Positions 23,915-31,035 of a stretch of 37,516 bases of DNA are shown here, one piece after another. The notes beneath the pieces are model-generated. The model made no database searches and was not told where the DNA came from. It saw nothing but the letters and a program-made list of their open reading frames with translations. Origin of the DNA: Campylobacteraceae bacterium (GTDB lineage Bacteria; Campylobacterota; Campylobacteria; Campylobacterales; Sulfurovaceae); contig JALXFN010000138.1 of the NCBI GenBank assembly GCA_027068975.1, forward strand, positions 1 to 37,516. The letters run 5' to 3'. Position numbers and translations under genes: made by a program. The number at the start of each line of letters is the position of its first letter. Positions within the stretch are counted from its first letter, which is position 1.

Positions 23915-26089
23915 ATGAATGAAACAATTATGACAAAATTAAATATAGAACTTAAAAATTGTTATGGTATTAATAAATTCACAGAAGAACTAGATTTTTC
24001 TCATGGTAGAACAATAGCAATATATGCACCTAATGCAACAATGAAGACTTCTTTTTCTAAAACATTTTTAGACTTAAGTAGAGAAAAACTACCAATAGAT
24101 GGGCTACATGGTAAAGAACCGACTTGTATTGTAAAAGTTGATGGAAATGATATTCTTAAAGAAGAGATATTTGTTATTGAATCTATGAATAGTAAGTTTG
24201 AATCTACAAGACTCTTAACATTGTTAGTTGATATTGATTCGATGAATGAATATAATGAGTTAAATGAAGAGATTTTAAGTAAAAAGAAATCATTAATTTT
24301 AGGTTTAAATAGAGTATCTGGTATCAAAAAAGATTCAATTGAAAAAAATATGCTTAATGATTTTGAAGAGACTTTATTTTTTAATCTTTTGGGAAATATT
24401 GATTTTGATATCGAAATAGAAGAATTTTCTCATATTAAGTATAAAGATATATTTGACCCTAAAGTTGTTGATTTACTGAATAGTGAAGATGTTATTGAAA
24501 ATATTAATGAATATTCTACCAAATATAATGAATTAATTAAAAAGTCCTCTTATTTTAAAGAAGGCGTATTTAATCCACTTAAAGCAGAAAATATTATTAA
24601 AGTGACAAGAAGTGAAAAATTTTTTGAAGCAGAACATGTAATTTTATTAAATGGTCATGATGATAAGATTGATAGTGCTGATGAATTTAATCGAATTATT
24701 TCTGAAGAAAAAAATAAAATTTTGACCAATACTAAATTAAAAGAGATTGAAGCCAAAATTAGTCAAGGAGTAAAAGCTGTAAAAGAATTTCAAAATATTT
24801 TAGAACAGTATCCTGAATTGATACCTTATTTAACTAAAGAAAAATATAATAGTTTGAGAGTGGCATTATGGAAAAGTTACCTTAAAGATAAAAAAGAAGA
24901 AGTTATTGAGTTATTGGCAGTATATGAAGAAAATAAAGAAAGAATTTTACAAATTGAAGATAAAGCAAAGAATCAGAGTACAAAATGGGAAGAAGTTGTA
25001 AGAGAATTTAAAAATAGATTTTATGTTCCTTATGAAATTTATATTGAAAATAAAAAGAGTATGGTTTTAGGAAATAAAACTCCTATAATAAAGTTTAAAT
25101 TTGAAGATGGTGTAAATCCTGTTGCTTTAGATAAAAATTCTTTACAGCAAATTGATATTTTAAGTCAAGGTGAGTTACGTGCTTTATATTTATTAAATAT
25201 AATTTTTGAGATTAAGTCTCGTGAAACAGAAAAACAAAAAACACTTTTTATTTTAGATGATATTGTTGATTCTTTTGATTATAAAAATAAATATGCAATT
25301 ATTGAATATATTAAAGAAATTTCTAAAATAGAATATTTTTATCAAATTATTTTAACACATAACTTTGATTTTTTTAGAACAATACAAAGTAGAGTGTTAA
25401 AAAATAGTAAATGGCATAACTCTTTTATGGCACAAAAAAATGATAATAATATTAAGTTGGTTGATGCAGGGAAAAATAAAACAAGTAGTCCTTTTGAAGT
25501 ATGGAAAAATAGTTTTCATATTGATGAAGTTATATTAATTGCTATAATACCTTTTATTCGGAATCTTGCAGAATATATAGGTAATAAAGACATTGAAGAT
25601 AAGTTAACTAAGTTGCTTCATATAAAAAATTCTACAAAAAATATAACAGTTGGTGAGCTAGAAAATTATATTAAAAAAATTCTATCTAATAAAGAACATA
25701 TTTCTCTATCAAATCCTGATACTAAAGTTTATAATTTAATTTATGAAAAAGCTGATGAAATTGAGAATTCTCCGATTATTGAAGAGGTTGAGTTGGAGAA
25801 AAAAATAGTTTTATCTATAGCTATTAGATTGAAAGCTGAGGAGTTTATGATATTAAAAATAAATAATCAAGCAATAGTTAATAGCATAAGAAAAAATCAA
25901 ACAGGTGAACTTTTTGGAGAAGTTAAAAAAAATAATTTAGTGACAAGTGAACAGTTAAAAATACTTGAATTAGTTAATATTATTACTCCTGAAAATATTC
26001 ATCTAAACTCTTTTATGTATGAACCTATTTTGGATATGTCAAAAGCTCACTTAATTGATTTGTATAGAAATGTTAAAGTTTTAGAATAG
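23915..26089 (+). CDS. ABC/RecF-like AAA ATPase, probable defence-type protein
   Basis: A 724-residue ATPase with a split ABC-type head. The Walker A is unusual, APNATMKTS at 38-46 with the lysine K44, without the GxxGxGKS glycines. A coil-rich region fills about 110-360. Then come the signature LSQGE (416-420), Walker B LFILDD (444-449) and the H-loop histidine H482 in LTHNFDF. From about 525 to the end is a helical domain with R549, E553 and H569, whose role is unknown. I recall similar proteins (NCYGI near the N-terminus; EPILDMS near the C-terminus) annotated only as AAA ATPases, and ABC-type ATPases with effector domains such as RloC and PrrC act in phage defence. Function here is inference. 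Base composition is far more AT-rich than its neighbours. The DUF2779 gene begins seven bases later. Confidence 0.78.
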   Translation: MNETIMTKLNIELKNCYGINKFTEELDFSHGRTIAIYAPNATMKTSFSKTFLDLSREKLPIDGLHGKEPTCIVKVDGNDILKEEIFVIESMNSKFESTRLLTLLVDIDSMNEYNELNEEILSKKKSLILGLNRVSGIKKDSIEKNMLNDFEETLFFNLLGNIDFDIEIEEFSHIKYKDIFDPKVVDLLNSEDVIENINEYSTKYNELIKKSSYFKEGVFNPLKAENIIKVTRSEKFFEAEHVILLNGHDDKIDSADEFNRIISEEKNKILTNTKLKEIEAKISQGVKAVKEFQNILEQYPELIPYLTKEKYNSLRVALWKSYLKDKKEEVIELLAVYEENKERILQIEDKAKNQSTKWEEVVREFKNRFYVPYEIYIENKKSMVLGNKTPIIKFKFEDGVNPVALDKNSLQQIDILSQGELRALYLLNIIFEIKSRETEKQKTLFILDDIVDSFDYKNKYAIIEYIKEISKIEYFYQIILTHNFDFFRTIQSRVLKNSKWHNSFMAQKNDNNIKLVDAGKNKTSSPFEVWKNSFHIDEVILIAIIPFIRNLAEYIGNKDIEDKLTKLLHIKNSTKNITVGELENYIKKILSNKEHISLSNPDTKVYNLIYEKADEIENSPIIEEVELEKKIVLSIAIRLKAEEFMILKINNQAIVNSIRKNQTGELFGEVKKNNLVTSEQLKILELVNIITPENIHLNSFMYEPILDMSKAHLIDLYRNVKVLE

Positions 26090-26096
26090 AAGAAAT

Positions 26097-27545
26097 ATGT
26101 TAACAAAATCAACCTACACCCAAGCCATAACCTGCCTAAAAACCCTATGGCGAGACAAATACCAACCCAAACCAAACCCACAAACAGACAAAACAACTCA
26201 ACTAAGACAAGAGATAGGAAAACAAGTAGGAGCGTTAGCCTACCAACTCTTTCCAAATGGAAAAAAGATAGAGTTTAGTAGCAAAGAGCAGATGACAAAG
26301 CAAACCAAGAGGTGGATAGAGGAGGGGGTGGAGTATGTTTATGAAGCTACTTTTGTGTTTGAAAACCTTTTGGTGATGGTTGATGTGCTAAGGGTTACAC
26401 CTAGTGGCGTTGAGATATATGAGGTTAAAAGCTCAACAGCCCTAAAAGAGATAAATCTGCACGATGTAGCTTTTCAGTATTATGTGCTTAGTCAACTAGG
26501 CTATAGGGTTCAAAAAGCTTTTGTTGTGCATATTAACAGTCGATATGTTAGAGAAGAGGAGCTAGAGGTAGAGAAGCTCTTTACCTTAGCCGATGTGTTT
26601 GACAAGGTTGTGTCGTTTCAAGATGAGATACCTCAAAGAGTCAAAACCATAGAGAGAGCTTTAGCCGATGAGAAAAATGAACCAACACTCAAAGAGGTGT
26701 GCTTTTGTGACTCGTGTAAAGAGGTGATGGGGATTCCTGAATATTCTGTTTTTAATATCTTTAATCGAAGCTCAAAAAAGCTGATGGAGCTTTTTGAACA
26801 AGGAGTGGTAAAGATAGAAGATATTCCTGATGACTTTGAGTTAACACACAGACAGAGGTTAAAAGTAGAGAATTGGAAAGAGCAAAAAACAGATATTGAC
26901 CATGAGAAAATAGCAGAGTTTTTAGATGGGTTGACTTACCCTCTTTACCATTTAGATTTTGAGACCTTTCAACAAGCCATTCCACAATACAGAGGCATTA
27001 AACCATATATGCAGATACCATTTCAATACTCTTTGCATATTGAACATAAAGATAGAGCGTTGGAACATAGGGAGTTTTTAGCCATTGAGGGAGAAGACCC
27101 AAGAGAGAGTTTGGTGACACAGTTGGTTAAAGATATTCCTGATGATGTGATGGTCTTAGCCTACAATATGAGCTTTGAGAAAAGAGTATTGAGAGCTTTG
27201 GCAAAAGATTTTAAACCTTTTGCTACCCACCTGATGAAGATACACGACAATATGGTTGACTTGATGTTGCCTTTTCAAAAAGGGTACTATATGACCCCTC
27301 AAATGAGAGGACGATACTCTATAAAATATGTTCTACCTGCACTCGTTCCACAGATGAAAAGTGCTTATGATGATTTGAATTTAATACATAATGGAAGTGA
27401 GGCAATGAGTGCTTTTTCGCTTTTGCCTGAGTTGAATGAAAAAGAGAGAGAAGAGATGAGAGAGGCGTTGTTGGAGTATTGTAAGTTAGATACTTTGGCT
27501 ATGGTTTGGGTTTTAGATGGGTTGAGGGGAGAGAGTTTAGAATGA
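26097..27545 (+). CDS. DUF2779 protein: RecB/Cas4-like nuclease plus DEDD exonuclease-like domain
   Basis: A 482-residue protein with two nuclease-like parts. The N-terminal half has the PD-(D/E)xK pattern: D96 (VDVLRV), E109 and K111 (YEVKSS), then the QYYVLSQ helix. Four cysteines, C13 (ITCLKTLW) and C202, C204, C207 (CFCDSC), are placed as in Cas4/AddB-type nucleases that bind a 4Fe-4S cluster. The C-terminal half resembles DEDD exonucleases: D287 and E289 (HLDFETF), the LAYNMSFEKRVL segment near 354-365, D387 and D465 (YCKLDTLA). This fits the DUF2779 family. It follows the ATPase by seven bases, suggesting cotranscription, but its G+C content is much closer to the core genes, so the two may have different histories. 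Confidence 0.82.
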   Translation: MLTKSTYTQAITCLKTLWRDKYQPKPNPQTDKTTQLRQEIGKQVGALAYQLFPNGKKIEFSSKEQMTKQTKRWIEEGVEYVYEATFVFENLLVMVDVLRVTPSGVEIYEVKSSTALKEINLHDVAFQYYVLSQLGYRVQKAFVVHINSRYVREEELEVEKLFTLADVFDKVVSFQDEIPQRVKTIERALADEKNEPTLKEVCFCDSCKEVMGIPEYSVFNIFNRSSKKLMELFEQGVVKIEDIPDDFELTHRQRLKVENWKEQKTDIDHEKIAEFLDGLTYPLYHLDFETFQQAIPQYRGIKPYMQIPFQYSLHIEHKDRALEHREFLAIEGEDPRESLVTQLVKDIPDDVMVLAYNMSFEKRVLRALAKDFKPFATHLMKIHDNMVDLMLPFQKGYYMTPQMRGRYSIKYVLPALVPQMKSAYDDLNLIHNGSEAMSAFSLLPELNEKEREEMREALLEYCKLDTLAMVWVLDGLRGESLE

Positions 27546-27639
27546 AGTCACAAATGGTGATATCAAGTTTAAAGTATAGAAAAAAACAGATAAAAAAATT
27601 ATGGGTTTTATTCGTGACTAGTGACCTTATGCCAATACA

Positions 27640-27770
27640 TCAAAACTTCATTATATGATAAGGAATAAGTTTAAAATGGTACACTTCAAAAAATAAAATC
27701 TTGGGGTGCTGTTTTTATTGAAATGTATCCCTGTGGACTAACGTACCATTAATTATATTTGCATAAAAAG
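27640..27770 (+). pseudogene. relic of a midA-like 3' end and degenerate repeat
   Basis: The codons at 27664-27696 read RNKFKMVHFKK-stop, against GDKFKMVHFWK-stop at the end of the methyltransferase gene at 21895. The DNA differs mainly at third codon positions, the pattern of a diverged coding sequence. It is followed by TTGGGGTGC and, after an interruption, AACGTACCATTAA, which resemble the start of the dispersed repeats. The rest of the 233-base gap between DUF2779 and the cation transporter has nothing else that I recognise. Confidence 0.45.
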
Positions 27771-27778
27771 AGAGAAAA

Positions 27779-28711
27779 ATGTCTTTAACAAAAATGTCAT
27801 CAGAAAAAAGAGCAACAGTTGTAGCAACAGTTATCGCAACTATATTAACACTTATAAAGTTTTTTATAGGAGTAGCTTCTGGGTCGGTGGCTGTTTTGGC
27901 TTCGGCTATAGATTCACTGCTTGATACACTCATCTCTATTTTTAACTTCTTTGCCATTCGTAAGTCTGAAGAGAAAGCAAGTGACGAGTTTCAGTATGGG
28001 AAAGGGAAAGTCCAAGCTATCGCTGCTGTGATAGAGGGAACGGTTATTACTATCTCTGGACTTTACATTATATATGAGGCGATTCAAAAAGCGATACATG
28101 GCTCTAAAACAGAGCTACTTACCCCTGCTATTGTTGTTATGATTATCTCTATAGTAGTTACATTTTTCTTGGTTCAGTACCTTTTAAAGGTTGCTAAAGA
28201 GACAGATAATTTGGTTATAAAATCGGATGCTCTACATTACCAAACAGACCTTTGGAGTAATGGGGTGATTTTATTCTCTTTAGGAGTTGTCTATTTTACA
28301 GGTTTAGAGTGGGTCGATGCACTCTTTGGGTTTGGAATAGGGGTTTACATTATCTACTCTGCTTATGAGATTATTGATGAGGGAATTGCTATACTTCTCG
28401 ACAGAGCTTTAGAAAAAGAGACCGTAGAAAAGATACGAGAAATTATAGGAGAACACCCAGAGGTCAATGGCTTTCACTGGTTAAAAACCAGAACGGATGG
28501 AACTAGCAATTATGTAGAGTTTCATTTGGTTTTACAACCAAACTTGTATCTTATAGAAGCACATAGAATCTCTGACCAAATAGAAGACAAGATAATGTTA
28601 CTTGACGATAAAAAACGTTGGATTATCACCCCTCATTATGACCCTTATGATGATGAAGATATAAACAATGCCATTGCTGAGGGTAAAACTTTGGGTGAAG
28701 TAGTTAGATGA
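27779..28711 (+). CDS. cation diffusion facilitator (FieF/YiiP-like)
   Basis: A proton-coupled exporter of divalent metals such as zinc or iron in the inner membrane, 310 residues. Six transmembrane helices are visible between about 12 and 205. The transport-site residues D45 and D49 (AIDSLLD, TM2) and H153 and D157 (HYQTD, TM5) fall at the same positions as in E. coli YiiP, the zinc-type DD-HD arrangement. A cytoplasmic domain (215-290) with HxWLKTRT and FHLVL follows. The usual HGK after TM2 is KGK, so the second metal site is probably altered. The stop overlaps the hemD ATG by four bases. Confidence 0.92.
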   Translation: MSLTKMSSEKRATVVATVIATILTLIKFFIGVASGSVAVLASAIDSLLDTLISIFNFFAIRKSEEKASDEFQYGKGKVQAIAAVIEGTVITISGLYIIYEAIQKAIHGSKTELLTPAIVVMIISIVVTFFLVQYLLKVAKETDNLVIKSDALHYQTDLWSNGVILFSLGVVYFTGLEWVDALFGFGIGVYIIYSAYEIIDEGIAILLDRALEKETVEKIREIIGEHPEVNGFHWLKTRTDGTSNYVEFHLVLQPNLYLIEAHRISDQIEDKIMLLDDKKRWIITPHYDPYDDEDINNAIAEGKTLGEVVR

Positions 28712-29346
28712 TTTACCTTCTCTCTCCTCTTAAAAAAGAAGGAACCCTTTCTCTTCCGATGATAAAATTTTCATTGGTAGCAGATAAGATAGATTTTTCT
28801 TTATGTGATACTCTTATGTTTACCTCTAAACAGGCTGTTGTTTCTGTTGATGCTATTGATAAAAAATGGAAAGAGTATCCTTGTGTTGCCATAGGTGGAG
28901 CGACTAAGAAAAAGATAGAAGAGCTAGGTGGAGAGGTAATCTACCACCCAAAAGAGTTTTATGGTGAAGTTTTGGCTAAAGATATTTTAAATAATTTCTC
29001 TGATAAAAAACTGCTCTATCTTCGACCTAAAGAGGTGTCATTTGACAGTAAAGCTTACTTAGAAAAAAATGGAATTGATTTAGAAGAGCAGGTTATTTAT
29101 GAGACTTCTTGTATGAAGTATATTAAAGAGCAGAAGCCTAGAGAGGGAGCTATTATTATCTTCACCTCTCCATCTACTATTAAGTGCTTTTTTAAGAATT
29201 TTGAGTGGGATAGCTCTTATATAGCTGTTTTGATTGGTCATGCCACAAAAGAGCATCTTCCTGACTATTGTAAGTATGTTGTGGCTGATGAGCCTTTGAT
29301 TGATGCTTGTGCTAAAAAGGCAAAAGAGATTGAAAAAAATTTCTAA
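28708..29346 (+). CDS. hemD: uroporphyrinogen-III synthase
   Basis: HemD cyclises hydroxymethylbilane to uroporphyrinogen III on the way to haem. The protein has 212 residues and the two-lobed form of the family, which is weakly conserved in sequence. Recognisable pieces are MFTSKQAV (39-46), AIGGATKKKIEELG (about 71-84), LLYLRPKEVS and the second-lobe IIFTSPSTIKCFF near 150-162. The start overlaps the transporter gene as ATGA. It ends about 30 bases before the 6S RNA promoter. Confidence 0.88.
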   Translation: MIYLLSPLKKEGTLSLPMIKFSLVADKIDFSLCDTLMFTSKQAVVSVDAIDKKWKEYPCVAIGGATKKKIEELGGEVIYHPKEFYGEVLAKDILNNFSDKKLLYLRPKEVSFDSKAYLEKNGIDLEEQVIYETSCMKYIKEQKPREGAIIIFTSPSTIKCFFKNFEWDSSYIAVLIGHATKEHLPDYCKYVVADEPLIDACAKKAKEIEKNF

Positions 29347-29375
29347 ATTATAGTGACTTTTAGTTTTCTTTTTGC

Positions 29376-29381
29376 TATAAT
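29376..29381 (+). promoter_or_regulatory. -10 box of the 6S RNA candidate
   Basis: A perfect TATAAT preceded by a T-rich stretch. It places the transcription start near 29388, two bases before the first strand of the closing stem. Confidence 0.55.
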
Positions 29382-29387
29382 CCTATC

Positions 29388-29581
29388 AACCTGAATAGTT
29401 CGACTACTGTTATATGTGGTCCAACATTATCTTTTGTGGGACATGTAGTAAATCTGTGTGCAGATGACTTCGTTTGAGTATAGCCTAGCTATATGAGAAG
29501 CTGTCTCCTAAGGATTTACTCTCTCCTACACCGTTGGCTTTTTAGGGCCGGCTTTCATACAGAACGGCTGTTCGGGGGCAT
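29388..29581 (+). ncRNA. ssrS: 6S RNA (candidate)
   Basis: A rod-like RNA of about 194 bases can be folded. The ends pair over nine base pairs: CCTGAATAG (29390-29398) with CTGTTCGGG (29568-29576). GGTCC/GGGCC pair further in. AGTAAATC (29447-29454) pairs perfectly with GATTTACT (29513-29520), enclosing an arm that ends in the hairpin ATAGC/GCTAT. Between the inner stems lies an open bubble (near 29430-29446 and 29521-29535), the form that mimics an open promoter and holds RNA polymerase. The place directly upstream of purD is where I recall 6S RNA in H. pylori. No other RNA family fits. Confidence 0.65.
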
Positions 29582-29719
29582 TATAAAATCTTATATAATA
29601 CATCATGTTTCATAAATTTTCTTTCTATTTGACAGGGGCAAACCTACGCGTTTTAATCATTCTTTTTCTTTTATATCATTCCTTACATTTTATAGAGCAT
29701 TCTAAAATAATTAATAGTG

Positions 29720-29725
29720 TATAAT
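29720..29725 (+). promoter_or_regulatory. -10 box of the purD operon
   Basis: TATAAT directly preceded by TG. The ATG at 29724 overlaps it and so cannot be the start of a protein made from this promoter; transcription would begin near 29732. The 130 bases between the 6S RNA and this box are AT-rich and show no further feature. Confidence 0.55.
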
Positions 29726-29756
29726 GTCATTAATTATAAAAATGGAGAGTGTTGTA

Positions 29757-31028
29757 GTGAATGTATTAATAATTGGTGCTGGTGGGCGTGAGTATTCTAT
29801 AGGAATGGCTCTTGCTAAAGATGAAAAAGTAGAAAAGTTATATTTTGCTCCAGGTAATGGTGCAACAGATGAACTTGGTACAAACTTAGAGATTTCTGAC
29901 TTTAATGAATTGGCTGATTTTTGTGAAGCAAATGATGTAGAGCTTACCATTGTAGGACCAGAAGCTCCTTTGGTTGCTGGGATTGTAGACCTATTTGAAG
30001 AGCGTGGTTTAAAAATATTTGGACCATCTGCACAAGCTGCACAGCTTGAAGGTTCTAAAATTTTTATGAAAAACTTTTTAGCTCGTCACAATGTACCAAC
30101 AGCAAAATATATAGAGACAGACTCTTTAGAAGAGGCGTATAAGTTTATTATGAGTTTAGAAGCTCCTATTGTTGTAAAAGCAGATGGGCTTTGTGGTGGT
30201 AAAGGGGTGATTATTGCCCAAAATCATAATGAAGCAAAAAAAGCTGCGGGAGAAATGCTTTCAGGTAACTCATTTGGTGATGCTGGAACCTCTATAGTTG
30301 TTGAAGAGTTTTTAGATGGTTATGAGCTTTCTGTTTTTGCCATTTGTGATGGTGAAGATTATGTGGTACTTCCTGCTGCACAAGACCACAAACGACTGCA
30401 CAACAATGACCAAGGACCAAATACAGGTGGAATGGGTGCTTATGCTCCAACACCTTTGGTGAATGATGAGATTTATAAGAAGTTAGATGAGCGTGTTATT
30501 GTTCCCACTCTAAAAGGTATGAAAGAGGAAGGTATGCCATTTAAAGGAGTACTTTTTATGGGTGTAATGGTGGTCGATGGTGAACCAATAATTTTGGAGT
30601 ACAATGTACGTTTTGGAGACCCTGAATGTGAAGAACTTATGCCTCTTATTAAATCTTCTGTATTGGATTTGTTCTATAAAGGGGCAAACAATGATTTGAA
30701 AAATTTAAAGCTAGAGTTCCATGATAAGTTTGCAGTAGGTGTGGTTATGGCATCTAAAGATTACCCTTATAAGAGTTCTGCTCCTGCTGAGATTATTGTT
30801 GATGATATCGTACATGATGATATTTTTGCTGAACATGCACATATATCTTATGCTGGTGTTTCACGAGGAGAAGATGGTAAACTCTATGCAACAGGTGGTC
30901 GCGTACTGGTTTGTGTGGGTATGGGTGATACTATTAAACAAGCACAGCAACGTGCGTATATGTTGGTAGGTCAAGTTCATTTTGCAGGGAAGCATTGTAG
31001 AACAGATATTGCTTATCAAGCTCTATAG
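29757..31028 (+). CDS. purD: phosphoribosylamine-glycine ligase (GAR synthetase)
   Basis: PurD joins glycine to phosphoribosylamine with ATP, the second step of purine synthesis. The ATP-grasp protein has 423 residues from the GTG chosen here, which gives the usual N-terminus MNVLIIGAGGREYSI and has GGAG nine bases upstream. The longer reading from 29724 starts inside the -10 box. Other signatures are IVGPEAPLVAGI, VVKADGLCGGKGV, EEFLDGYELS, DHKRLHNNDQGPNTGGMGAY and YNVRFGDPE. It leads the purD-lptD-MCE-PRTase-pnp series; lptD starts seven bases after its stop. Confidence 0.95.
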   Translation: MNVLIIGAGGREYSIGMALAKDEKVEKLYFAPGNGATDELGTNLEISDFNELADFCEANDVELTIVGPEAPLVAGIVDLFEERGLKIFGPSAQAAQLEGSKIFMKNFLARHNVPTAKYIETDSLEEAYKFIMSLEAPIVVKADGLCGGKGVIIAQNHNEAKKAAGEMLSGNSFGDAGTSIVVEEFLDGYELSVFAICDGEDYVVLPAAQDHKRLHNNDQGPNTGGMGAYAPTPLVNDEIYKKLDERVIVPTLKGMKEEGMPFKGVLFMGVMVVDGEPIILEYNVRFGDPECEELMPLIKSSVLDLFYKGANNDLKNLKLEFHDKFAVGVVMASKDYPYKSSAPAEIIVDDIVHDDIFAEHAHISYAGVSRGEDGKLYATGGRVLVCVGMGDTIKQAQQRAYMLVGQVHFAGKHCRTDIAYQAL

Positions 31029-31035
31029 GACATAG

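Noticed and set aside
27542-27658. Small 38-codon ORF starting with an ATGA overlap at the DUF2779 stop
   Set aside because: No recognisable motif and no ribosome-binding site of note; it runs into the midA-like relic region, so chance is the simplest reading.
29724-29756. ATG at 29724 as purD start
   Set aside because: The ATG overlaps the -10 box, and homologues start at the residues encoded from the GTG at 29757.
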